Source: Otis tarda
Taxonomy: Eukaryota; Chordata; Aves; Otidiformes; Otididae
DNA: 64,000 bases
Direction of reading: 5' to 3'
Assembly (NCBI GenBank): GCA_026413225.1
Contig: CM048591.1
Span: 69,652,052-69,716,051 of the forward strand
Part shown: positions 26,730-37,998 of the stretch, in pieces
Layout of the letters: each line of letters starts with the position of its first letter
How positions within the stretch are numbered: position 1 is the first letter of the stretch
Position numbers and translations under genes: made by a program
Notes under the pieces: generated by a model
Database searches by the model: none
Seen by the model: the letters and a program-made list of their open reading frames with translations, nothing else
What the model was told of the DNA's origin: nothing

Positions 26730-27025
26730 CTGACAGATTCTGAAATTGAAGGAGGGGATGAATATCTCACCTCAAATCACACAGCAAGTTAGAAACTACT
26801 CATGCATGTTTAATGTATTTTAAAATCTATTTAAAAATATATTTTATATATAAGTATATATATTTATATACAAGTAATATATAAAGATATATTACTTGTA
26901 TGTAAGTAATACATATAAAATATATTTTAAAATATATTTTATATCTATTAAACTCATGCATACTTTGAAACTTGCTGTATGATTCACAACTGTATGAATC
27001 CCTCCTTCAGTTTCTGAATGTCTAA
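26730..27025. repeat. Imperfect ~296-bp palindrome with MIR/L2-like arms
   Basis: The left arm (from 26,732) and right arm (to 27,022) are reverse complements of each other over most of their length. Examples are ACAGCAAG at 26,781-26,788 against CTTGCTGT at 26,971-26,978, and CTGAAATTGAAGGAGGGG against the CCTCCTTCAGTTTCTGAA region. Three independent pairings give midpoints within about 7 bp of 26,880. The centre is a perfect 12-bp stem with a 4-nt loop (26,871-26,898). The left arm, starting just outside at TTATCCCCATCTGACAGA and running to CACACAGCAAGTT, also resembles the conserved tail shared by MIR SINEs and L2. Arm spacers are AT-rich (TATATTTTA-like). It could be an inverted duplication of a MIR/L2 fragment, a palindromic non-autonomous DNA transposon, or an inverted repeat made by local template switching. 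Confidence 0.8.
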
Positions 27026-28199
27026 ACAATAAACACATCAGTGTTTATATTTTAATCCTTTGTCCTTTTGTTATTTTTTCTCATTTTGCCCTCTTGCTGT
27101 TTTTTCCTGGTCGGCAGTAGACATGCACTTGGTAGATGCCTTGTTTTAAGAGTTGCTTTCTTTAGCTCTGTCAACGAATCTGCTGTGGGCACTGAGAAAC
27201 CAGCAGTCTGCTAAGGCCATTTCTGAAAATCTTCTGTAAGTTGTACTTGAAACTGCCGCTAACTTTAGATTTGATCTATGAATTGAGTAAAACTTTTAAA
27301 TCTGTAATTTAATCAAAAGCCTATGGTCCCTGACAATTTTGTGTGGCTAATACTTTATTTTGGGATACCTGACAATACAACAAGAAAGCCACTAAAACTG
27401 AGCAGCTAGCAAAATGATCCAGTACTCATTCTTCCTGCAATTATATCATAAATGTAAGTAGATCAGAGGATATTTAATTATTTAGGTTTAGATTTCCAGT
27501 GGGACATATGTGAAGTAAAGGATGAATGCAAGATTAAACTGTTTTCTTCTATGCAAACAAAGGCTGTGGAGTCAGGCATATACATTTATTTACCATGCAG
27601 ACAAAATATTTACTTCTAACTCATTTATAGACTTCCTCCCTTCCAGCGACATGGAGGCAGTTTTGTGGTCAGTGGGATCTGCTGGATGTCCTTTCCTAGT
27701 TCCAGTGTTAGATATTGTACGTGAGGCATGCAGTCCTGCGTGTAATGCACTCCATCTGTTACAAGACTGAAAGGAACATTTGGTGCATGCGCCTGCCAAA
27801 TGAACTGCTGTGAGCTGCCAAAGCGTAACACGTTAAAAGAGAGAGAAGGTTGAATTTCCCAATTCTCTGGTGCCTGAGAACACGGCAATTGGAAAATAAT
27901 TTCTGCTCTGGTATACAGTGGAAGAAGACAAAATTATTTATATTCCCCTCTCTCTGGTGTTTCCAGTCACTTCCCCACCTTCCACCCGTGCCCACAGTTG
28001 CCTCTCTCAGCAGTGAGCGGAGGTTTGCTGCCACCGGGCATTACTCAGTCTCTCCCTGAGGTGTGCAATCAGGCATCCTGTTTTTCCCTTGGAATCTCCT
28101 TGCCTTCTATTTCAAAAATATCACTTCTCTGCTAGAAGTCATGGCTACCAGCAAAGCTGGGGTTTTTTAAGCCTAGGAACCAGACCAATGAGAAGATTC
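27026..28199. other. Unique non-coding stretch
   Basis: No gene or repeat recognised. Overlapping short open frames at 27,522-28,059 on both strands have no family resemblance. Confidence 0.5.
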
Positions 28200-28515
28200 C
28201 AGGTGCGCAATGCATTCAGGTGGTGTTTTGTTAGCGGAACAGAGACTTGAAATAGTTCCCGAGGCAGAGCTCGAGACCCCCGCTAAGGTTGGAAGCGCAC
28301 CCACAGTCACAGGAGAATGTGCCTGCCTGCTTTCCCTCCATTTTCTTCTGCGTGGTGCAAGGGTGGCCTGAGGTAGACTGGAGGATGCGGCACTTGGACA
28401 ATTGTCGGCTGCTGGTGCATTGCCGAGGTGTGTTCCTGCTGCTCAGCTCAGCCCCTCTTCTTGCTGCTTCTCTGATTTGCTTTGTGGAGGAGTTAATCCT
28501 TGGTGAGTGGAGGAA
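28200..28515. promoter_or_regulatory. Small CpG-enriched patch, possible promoter or first-exon region
   Basis: By eye about eleven CpG dinucleotides fall in roughly 310 bp, well above the surrounding sequence, together with higher GC. A consensus-like donor (CTTG|GTGAGTGG) follows at 28,502. This would fit a weak, TATA-less promoter and first exon on the plus strand, but the patch is too small and CpG-poor for a standard CpG island. No TATA box, start codon context or coding frame confirms it. Reduced CpG decay for unrelated reasons is equally possible. Confidence 0.2.
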
Positions 28516-31500
28516 CGAAGGGGAAGACAGAAGGATCTAGGGAGATGGCTTGCCCTCTACTTGCTCCTGTGGCAGAAAAATGTCCCCCTTCTGCCCCCCT
28601 AGCAATCAGAGGAGGGCAGTGGAAGTCTTTCAGCTTCTGAATTGCACAGGGTGGACCCTGCCTGCATCAGCAGTGTGCAGGACTGACAACATAAGCTCAA
28701 ATTAAACACAGGTAGACTGACCCCAAAGCCCCATATTCCCATGGTTTGTGGAAAAGAGGCCTAAAACTTGAGTGAAATCCTCCATCTGTTGTATTGGGAA
28801 CATGCACCTCATCAGTGTGTGTATGGTGCAAGGGACAGACAGACCAACCATTTGGAAATCTGAATATCTGATATTTGAAATATTTTGCTCTTTGATTCCC
28901 TGAGGATCACGCGTGTGAACAGAGGACATACGGTGATGGATAGAGATGTGAAAAGACAAAACACACTGATGTTAGCAAAACAGAAACAGGAAGTAGTGAG
29001 TGGGTGTACAATGAAATCTGCAACAGCCAGATCGTCTCTCTTTCCTGCTCTCCTCTTGTCTTCCACAAATAAAAGATAAGCCTGTGAAGGCTGCTGTCTA
29101 GACTGTGTATTGAAGAAATTTCTGCAGAAACAATGGGACCACAAAACAGATTACATTGAAACCTGAAGGTTTTAACAGATTTTAAATTCTGGTTTCCCTT
29201 TTGGGAATGTTTTCTTTCAGGACATTCTGCTTAAATGGGTAGTTCTTGGTTGTGTTGAAAGGGTTGAGGTTTCCCTTTGCCTGTGCAAATAAAGCTGAAA
29301 GCTCTGATTTAGACAGAACTATTGTGTGCCTTAATTTAATTGAACAAACACAATCAGCTATAATGAAAATAAAGTATTTCTGTGCTGTGTTGCGGGTGGG
29401 TGTTTCACTTCTCCAGCATGGATTATGAGGTTGACAGGATCTGCCCTAGCACAGTTTGGTATTGTCTTTCTCTTTGCTACTTCTCGTGGCAATTCATGTA
29501 GAAAAAAGAGAAATATATATTACAAAAACCAGAGAAAGTAATGATGCTTAAAACATAACAGCAGAATTGCATCTGACCCAGAACTCTTTCTAAATGGTCA
29601 GTGAGGTCACTTATGAGTAACCATGGCAAAGCACAGGGAATGGTATAGCTTAATAGACCAGAAATTTTTGTAGGTGGTCCAGTACAAATTAAATTTTAGG
29701 TACTTGTTCTGCTCCTGACTGCTCAGTTTTAGTTTTCTGCTTGGCTGGTAGCACATAGTTTCCCTTGGGTCCTGTCTCCTGACTGCCTCAGGGTGGAAGG
29801 CACACCGCGGGAAATGTGCATGGCTGCAGCACTACAGCAGTGCCCTGCTGCTTGGAAAGCTGTGCAACAGCCACGGAAACAGGGTATAATTTAAGGTCAC
29901 CAATACTGCTGGTCTGTCTTGGGCAAAGAAATAGCATGGCACCAGGGTTAGGTGGCCCCCTCTCTAACTCAAGGCCTGTGACATACAGAGCATGAGTAAA
30001 CCCAAGGATCCGGAGATAATGGAAGCCACGTGAGGATATAGATATTTATTTTCAGTATCTAGTGATGAGTCTCACTTTTATGCCAGAGCCAAGAAATTTA
30101 AGACCACGGTGTTATTGGCTTCTCTTCTTATCATATGTCTGTGCATGTATAGGAGAAGCAGGATGACACACACAGGCGTCTCATACAAGGATCAAAGAGC
30201 AAAAATGACAGATAAAGCAAAGGAGCAATTTTACTGGTTGATAAAACAGGATTTTATTAACATAAGTTCAGACAGTAGCTAAATGCACGGTTACTTTCAT
30301 AAAATCAGGCAAAGCAAGAATTTGCCTAAACTCGAAGTTTTAGCAAAAGCCACGAAATGCAAACCCACAGGAACCGTGTAAGAATTTGCCTACATTATAG
30401 GTTGTACAAGCACAAGATTTCATTATTCCAGTCTTAACTCTCAATAGGTTTACTCAGGATTCCCAGGCGATTCAGTGGGAGCTAACCCTCTGGATAGGGT
30501 CCTGGAACTAAGACACCAAGCTTCGCATGTTGAAATAACTGCAATTGCCTCTGCAACCATGTGGCCTGAGACAGATCATTCAGGATATGCTGCCTTGGGA
30601 CAAGAATGATTAATACTGCAGTAAGCAGGGGTGCAACAGTCTGCAGCACATCACCAAAAAAAAAAAAAAGACTTGAAGATCATGGCCACTGCAAGACAGT
30701 AGTGTGAAGGAGGATTAAAGCACTCAGTAGCCTCAGAAGAGCTACTTCCAGGAAGAGGAGAGATGACTGAAAGGACACTGGAGGCAGAATGTGGTTGCAA
30801 ACACTTGCGTGAACACCTCTGTACAGGAATCACTGGAGATGGCAACAGATCTTAAATCACTGGAAGCCACCGTCTGGGCGAGAAGGCAGCTCACCCGGCC
30901 AGCACTCACTGTTCAATGTATCTTGCTTCCTGCAGCCCACTCCCTTTCTCCCAGGACGATGAGCTCACAGTGGATACTCTTCCACTTGGCTGTGTGCCAC
31001 ACGCTGAAGTGGATTTGGAATATGATCTGTATTAGCAACAAGCTCGTGCTATACTGAGGCAGTTCTTAGGATATTGCTTTTGCTGTAATGTCCCTCATGT
31101 AATTTTGATTTAATTGTGATACAGTCATTCAGGCTAACCTATGGCTGCGTTATCTCATGCTTTTCTGTGGGCAGACTTTACTCAGCCTGTTTGGCAACTG
31201 TCTCAGCAACAGGCCGTGGTAGGATTCTTCTTCCATTTGTTTATAAACATTATATTCCACCTGATAGTGTAACGTTACACACGAGTCTCAAAAGGTCACA
31301 CAAGCCTTTTTGCCCTGGAGTTTCTGTAATTCTTCCTGCTTGCATTTCAAGCAACACTGAAGCGTACCTACCTCCCTTGCTGCTAATCACATACTGCAGT
31401 ATGTCCGAAACCTGCAATTATTTCCTTCCCTACTGGTAAATACCTTTTGTCTTTCAAAATGGTGTTGCAGATACTGCAGATAAAATGCAGACTAAAAGAA

Positions 31501-31649
31501 CAACTAAGATGCAATGAAGAGGAAGAAAAATACAAAGGTAATTCACTCATTATTCCTTAGGAAAAATCTTTGCACATTATAGAAAGCTGAAGGTGCGGTT
31601 GTCCTAGGGCCAGGATGTGGGCTGTTCTGATACTTCAGTGGCTTGCAAA
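28516..31649. other. Unique or unclassified stretch
   Basis: No gene recognised. A ~14-bp word AAGAATTTGCCTA occurs twice 64 bp apart (near 30,317 and 30,380), and a minus-strand AATAAA sits near 30,254. The 30,230-30,640 part could therefore be a diverged LTR-like element, though no boundaries could be placed. An A run lies at 30,655-30,669. Confidence 0.4.
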
Positions 31650-32547
31650 CATAGAATCATAGAATCTTCAAGGTTGGAAGAGACCTCCAATATCATCAAG
31701 TCCAACCGTCAACCTAACACCACCATGCCTACTAAACTATGTCCCAAAGTGCCACATCTACACTTTTTTTTTAACACCTCCAGGGATGGTGACTCCACCA
31801 CTTCCTTGGGCAGCCTGTTCCACTGCCTGATCACTCCTTCAGTGAAGTGTTTCCTAATATCCAACCTAAACCTCCCCTGCCACAATTGAGGCCATTTCCT
31901 CTCTTCCTGTCACAAGTTATGTGGGAGAAGAGACCAACACCTGCCTCCCTACAATCTCCTTTTAGGTAGCTGTAGAGAGTGATGAGGTCTCCCCTCCCTT
32001 TTCTAGACTAAACAACCTCAGTTCCCTCAGCTGCTCCTCATAAGATTTATTCTCCAGACCCTTCACCAGCTTTGTGGCCCTTCTCTGGGCACGCTCCAAC
32101 AACTCAACGTCCTTCTTGTAGTGAGGGGCCCAAAACTGCAGTATTCAAGGTGTGGCCTCACCAGTGCCGAGTACAGGGGCACGATCACTTCCCTACTCCT
32201 GCTGGCCACACTGTACCTGATACAAGCCAGGATGCTGTTGGCCTTCTTGGCCACCTGTGCACACTGCTGGCTCATGTTCAGGTGGCTGTCTACCAGCACC
32301 CCTAGGTCTCTTTCTGCCGCAGCTTTCCAGCCACTCTTCCCCAACAGTGGCCTGTCCAGATCCCTCTGCAGAGCCTTCCTACCCTTGAGCACATTGATGC
32401 TCCTGCCTAGTTTGATGTCATCTGCAAACTTACTGAGGGACCACTCAAATCCCTCATCCAGCTCGTTGATAAAAATATTAAACAGGACTGGCTCCAGCAC
32501 TGAGCCTTGGGGAACACCGCTTGTGACCGGACACCGCTTGTGACCGG
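31650..32547 (-). mobile_element. CR1 LINE, 5'-truncated, with intact FADD catalytic box
   Basis: A minus-strand CR1. The 3' terminus is at 31,650 (ATAGAATCATAGAATC, then GGTTGGAAGAGACC) and the 5' truncation is near 32,530-32,547. The sense translation shows [10 protein letters not shown], then [11 protein letters not shown], then the catalytic FADDIKL box, the [15 protein letters not shown] segment and the [14 protein letters not shown] segment, in the order expected of the CR1 ORF2 reverse transcriptase. The frame is open from about 32,599 to 32,063 and then breaks after the PLTTRRTL segment; the final part is degraded. The 3' UTR (CCAATATCATCAAGTCCAAC, then a CTCCAGGGATGGTGACTCCA run) differs from the other four younger copies, so it belongs to another CR1 subfamily. 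It is 5'-truncated and dead. Confidence 0.96.
32514..32547. repeat. Perfect 17-bp tandem duplication at the CR1 5' junction
   Basis: ACACCGCTTGTGACCGG occurs twice head to tail (32,514-32,530 and 32,531-32,547). The first copy is normal CR1 sequence, just 5' of the PQGSVL motif on the minus strand. The second copy abuts non-CR1 DNA, so the duplication marks the point where CR1 homology stops. Seventeen bp is not a multiple of three, so it would shift ORF2. Confidence 0.95.
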
Positions 32548-35500
32548 TCATGAACATGAATATGTTCCTACTTCTGTTTCTACAGTTGAACTGCAGCAAG
32601 GACTGTAGAGGGCCTCAAGGCAACAGATGCACATGAAAAAAAAAAAAAAAGAGCAGCAATGTTTCCACCAATTTAAGATGTGCAGTAATCACTGCTGGCT
32701 ACATTTCTAAGAGGGAAGAGATAGATCCTATATGTGCCTGTGGTTACAGTTGTGTAGGTACACAAATATGCCTGCAGATGTTTACTCTCCACTATGAAAG
32801 CTGTTAGCAAGAGTGGGATTGTTGAAAGTAGGCTGTGAGATGCACTTTGCACAGATTGCTGCTGCCAACTTAGTGGAGTACATGCTGAGTGGTGCTTAAA
32901 ATGACTTCTGATCGATATTACAATGATAATGCAGGGGCACATTTGGCCACATTTTAAAGTGTGCATGAAATAAACTTCTGTACAGCCAATGAGAAAAAAA
33001 TGAGTAATGCAGGTGTAGAACAGAGACTTTATTGAAGCTATAACCTGTGACAATCTAGGCTGCATCAGCAAAACCACAAATAGCAAGGTAGAAACCACTG
33101 ATTTTATATTGGCTGCAGTGGTAAGTAATAGCAGAAATCTTGTATTCTCTCCACATTAATTTCCATCTTAGATTAAACTTCGTTCTCTGCTATTCTGATT
33201 ATCTAAATTATGATCCCCAAGCAAGGTCATCTTACACAGCTATGTGTAATAAGGCCCAAGGACAGCCAATGTACATCACAGCAGCATCTCATGCTCTAGT
33301 CCCAGTACAGTGGTGAAGTGCAAATCAGAAAAAGTTTCACCGAGAGGAGATGTATTGTCATTGTATGGCCCAGTTAAGGGGTAAGGAAAACACAGCTCTT
33401 AGGAAACCTTTCCAAACAAAAGCTACCAGTGCTTCATTCATTTTCTAGAACAATTTTTTTTTTCATATATGTTGCTTCCCTTCATACCAAATGAATCATC
33501 TTTGGAAAGAAGATACTCTTTCCCCTAGATCTGTTAACTCATAATGGGAGAAAAAATAAGATACGTTTTCCATAATTCACAAAAAGCTGATCAGAAGTGG
33601 ATGGTCCTCAACTTTTGTTTCGTTTGTCTCAAGGCCTCAGGAGATGGGCAGGAAGTATATTGCCATCAGAAAGACTTAAACTTTTGTGAGGTTTTTTTTT
33701 TTTAATTTATTTTAACTGGAAAAAAAAGGCTTCAGCTCTGTGACTTCACTGAGTCAAATGTTGTCTTTTTGACAGTAAGGACAAATTTTCAGAAATCAGT
33801 TAATATATCAACACCTCAGCTTAAGTCACTGTACCAGGCCCAAGGCTTTGCTTTGAGTTTCAGGAATATGCAAGATTCTTCTTCAGTGAATGCAGTAAGC
33901 AATAATCTTTGATCACAGAAGATCTTGGATGTGGCTACCAACTGGTGAATGCACCTGATGCTTTCCTTCCTGTGTGTGCTTTTTTAATTTATTCCTGTTT
34001 GGGGTTCCCCTGTTTTCTCTTTGTATTCTCCCTATCATTCTGCTTTTGTAATTTCTCAAACTTGCTGCTGGAAGAGGTAGTGGTCACAAGAAAAAGAGTA
34101 GAAGAGGACTATCCACAGTTAAGCTTGTCTTTTAATTTCTAATCAGCACTAGATACACTAGCAATATACTTGCAGACGGCAGTGGAACTGAGTCTTATTA
34201 CCTGTATTTATTCTTCACAATTTAGAAGTACATGTAAGTCCCAAGCAGTACTGAAACTTAAGTATACAAGACAGTAAATAAAACCAGAGTATGTCAGGAA
34301 AATCCCTCGGGACTTTACAATCAAATTCAATCTACTCATATCAGATCTATCCAACTGAAATTAAAAAGAACAGAGGGGGGAGCAGGGGAAAGTCTTCATA
34401 GAAGGAATGTCCTAATAACTGTTTGAGACATGCACAGTACAAGATTTATGACTCAGAAAAGCCAGACTGGAGGAGGTCATTACTTGCATAGGATGTATAA
34501 GTGCATGAAGAGACAGCTAGAAGTGATGTGAACAGGAAAAGAGAAACCTGATGCTCCAGTTATTTTTTCTTAGGAATGTCAATGGGCAGAGTGAAGGGTG
34601 AGAGGAAGGGCCAACATAAAGATGTGGTTGTATTAATTGCAGGGATCTAGGGCCAAGAGAGACATCTAGAGCTGTAGGTGACTTCTGAAAATGGGTGAAA
34701 TATTGTGTGGAGAATAAGGAAGAGAAGCATGAATACAGAAGTCAGGCTTGAGTAGGAAATCATGGAAGAGCAGAGGTGATAATGAGGTAGGAAACAAGCC
34801 AAAGTTATTGAAGACAAATGGCAAGAAGGCAGAAAGAAAAGCTTGCTTTGAGTAGATAGGAAGAGCAGGAGGGATGGTGGAAACAGCACTGTAAGAAAGA
34901 GAACAAGGAATTTGAACAGGCATGAGGCAAGGGGGAAGAAGGGAAAAGATGGAAAACAAAATGCAAGCTGTTCGGAGGAAGGAGGAGGAGGCAAAGTGGC
35001 ACAGGTGTGGTGAGACAGCGGAGTGGTGACACCTAACAAGCACTGAATCACTTGGAGAAGAATCAATAGCACAGGGGAGTAATCACTGAAAACCGCTGAC
35101 AACCAGTCTGCTGGTAAGAAGCTTGGGTACATAGCTCATGAGTGAGTCAGTGAGGTGCAGGGCACCAGGTTCAGGAACCAGACAGAGCAGAGGAACTGCT
35201 AGACTGTCTTTTCTGTGGTTGTCCCTGTGAGTCTGACAGGTGCCAGCTGAAAAGCAGAGTATCGGCCAGCCTCTCCTCAGTGCTTCTGTGAACAAGACAG
35301 ACCGAGGCTGTGTGTAACTACTTTTGAGGATGTGGGGTAAACTGATCCGATTTTCATGGTAAGGATGACTGATATGTGGACCAGAATCCTGGCCTGTCTG
35401 ACATTGTGGGGAAAATCAAGGATGGAGAAGGGAGAACTGTCTTTTCAGCTGTTTCTGAGTCCCTACTTTTGGCAGCTCCTGGTGTGTCAGGTGGGTAGCT

Positions 35501-36540
35501 TGGTAGCAGAGGCTCCTTGAGAACTATTCTGCTATCCCCAGTCACTAGAAGACAGCAGTCTTCAGCTATGCTCACTTGTCCCCATTTGCCAGGTCCCTTT
35601 GTTGGAAATGAAGAGCCCAGAGTGGGTACCACTTTGATTTTCAAAGGAATGACAGTCTTTATTTTCTTGCTTAGGGCAGCTTTCCTAGTATTTCGCTTGT
35701 GCAGAGATCCCAAATACCTGTTCTCAAAATTGGTTTAGCTTTCAGTAGCAGTGTGAGAAGGGTAGCTGATTCAAAAGAAGATTTGACTGAAGTAGTATTT
35801 AGACATAACCTCAACTTTAAATTAGCCTGCAAACTAGTTGCACTTACTTATCAGCACAAAACATCAAATTAGGGATTCATTTACCCTCATAAGGATGTTT
35901 ATGGAAACTTGATTAGAAAGGGTGGCTGCAAAATGCAAATATTAATTTTGAAATCTTGTAACATGAACCTAATATACTTCTGAATTATTCAGTGGGAGAC
36001 TGCAGTATTGGTAGGTGATATTTAAATTATTAACAGCATAGCTTTCCATTTCTTAGGCAAGACAGTTTTTACAGGAACATTCCCATTTAATGTGACCAGA
36101 CTGATTGCATTTGTTAAGAATTCCAATCAGTGCACTGTAGTACAGTGTGCACAGCTAACAACAGTAACAAAAAGTGTATACAGGATGTTCTATTTCCTGA
36201 GTTTTAATTTTAAAAAAAATAAATAAAAAAGTACTCGTGCCATAATTTTGTGTGATTTTTCTTTGTTTCAGTTAGTGGTTATAGCCCAAAGTGTATTACT
36301 TACACAGTACTGTAAATGCACATGGTACTTTGCAGATAAGCATGCCAGATCCTATGCTGAAGGATGTGTTATTCAACCAAAACAGATAGGCGTAATGTTT
36401 TGCATCTCAAAATCCACATATCTGTCTGCCTGCCTCTGTTTAGTTACTTGATTTACCACACACATTTTTAATGCTTGTATGACTGTAATATCTGGCCAGC
36501 CTACAAATGGATGAAATTCTACATTTCTGTGTCATTTTAG
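32548..36540. other. Unique non-coding stretch with a purine-rich block
   Basis: No supported gene. From about 34,590 to 35,000 the plus strand is strongly purine-rich, which leaves all three minus-strand frames open at once (the longest spans 34,647-35,132, Pro/Leu/Ser-rich); this is composition, not coding. A separate minus-strand open frame at about 35,738-35,354 (128 codons, no ATG at its start) has a more ordinary amino-acid mix and is listed as a finding. An A run at 32,637-32,651 follows the CR1 by ~90 bp. Confidence 0.5.
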
Positions 36541-36735
36541 ACCCAAAATATATCAGATCCTGTAACTGTAGTGACGACATGCCAGCTTGATTACAGCATG
36601 CAGAGATGGATACTGCATCCTGCTTTTCACAGCAAATGCCAGTTCCAGCAGAAAATGTCCCGTCTCACCTTCCAGGCACTTCCCCGGAGAGTCTTAGGAA
36701 GCAGTCAGTATTTGCCACCAGGAAGGGTTGCAAAG
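36541..36735 (+). other. Candidate internal exon (195 bp, open frame), unidentified
   Basis: An acceptor-like sequence (TTTCTGTGTCATTTTAG) ends at 36,540 and a strong donor (CAAAG|GTAAGT) follows 36,735. The segment is exactly 65 codons long and open in its first frame (begins TQNISDPVTVV, ends PPGRVAK). It would be a symmetric phase-0 exon that keeps the frame if skipped. It is GC-richer than its flanks. I recognise no domain. An alternative internal acceptor (CTTTTCACAG, ending 36,632) would give a shorter version. It could be an exon of an unidentified gene, of a non-coding RNA, or a chance arrangement. Confidence 0.25.
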
Positions 36736-37998
36736 GTAAGTCACCCATTGGGTAAATTTTTGATACAGACCTTAAACCTCAGACAGCTGACTGGTGCAAA
36801 GTACACACAGGTATCATAATGTGCTCCATCAGGCAACGCTGGGATACCTCACTCACACGGCATCAGGAAGAAGCTTTACGTAATTCCCCCATTACCAACC
36901 ACTGAATATATATCACAATATATATGTGATGATATCACATCTGCCCCAATGCAGCCCAGGAGCATGCTGTGAGGTGACTTCACTGAGTTGAAATTACAGC
37001 TTCAAATACAGTTGAGGTCACCAGTGATAGAAATACTCATAGAATCTGGCAACTACTGGGTAATCTGAGAAAAGCTGAGTTGCAGTCTCTTCACAGTGAG
37101 AAGTTATAAGATCTACCTTTAGCACTTTGTCAGCTGCCTGCTTGGAAATGACAGATGTGAGACTAAAAGTTTAGACCCTGGTCCTGAAAATGCCTCCTGA
37201 TACAAATATTCCCCCTGAGGTCACTTCAGTGAGGTTTTTCTGGTCAGTCATGTGTTGGCCCAGAGCCTGAGATGCTAGAGATTGTCCTCCCATCTTGACG
37301 GCCAAGTTACTTTTGAGAGAGGAAGGCTGAGCAACCTCTAAGGCTTTTGCCCTTCTGGGTCTGAGCAATGGCTTTCAGCCACTAACATTATCAGTTGATA
37401 ATAATGAATTCTTTTCCAAATCTCGATTTGTGCCCATTCACGGTGTCTTTAACAAAATCAAACTCATTGTGCCAAGTAGGATGGTACATAAATAAATAAA
37501 TAACTCAGCAGCTGTGAAGCCAGAGCTTGCCAGAACTGTATATAGCAGTTCCCAGAGACCACTGGGAAGTTGTAGAGGAAAAACAGTTTTAAAATAACAT
37601 TTTTAAGTACAATTTTTAAGCCAACTAATAATTTAGAATGTAACCGCACCTGTGGATTAGAAAACTAGAAAAATTGTGGAATAAGTGAAATATTGACATC
37701 AAGCAAATATTTAAAAGGATTGATCAGAAATATACTCTTCCTCCACACTATCCATCTTCTAAGTACTACAGATTGGAGGAAGTGATTCAGACATCATACA
37801 GCATCTTGAAATTTGACACAAATTCATTTCCACCCCATTCCTGATTTATAACCTTAAGGATTGTGAGTCAAAGGACCATAAGCCTTGCTAAAGCAAGAGA
37901 AAATGTTGACTACTGAGTATTGTGTGCCTGATCTTTTGAAGAAAGTTAAAAGTATATAATACTAAGTGCATTCAATTCCTATTGCAATTACCAGTTTA
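36736..37998. other. Unique non-coding stretch
   Basis: No gene recognised. There is a short near-palindromic ATATATCACA/TGTGATAT run at 36,906-36,942 and a three-unit AAAT repeat near 37,490. Confidence 0.5.

Noticed and set aside
32072-32543. Plus-strand open frames across the CR1
   Set aside because: They are antisense to the CR1 reverse-transcriptase frame.
34647-35132. 161-codon minus-strand frame
   Set aside because: All three minus frames are open together because the plus strand is purine-rich. No domain or splice context supports coding.
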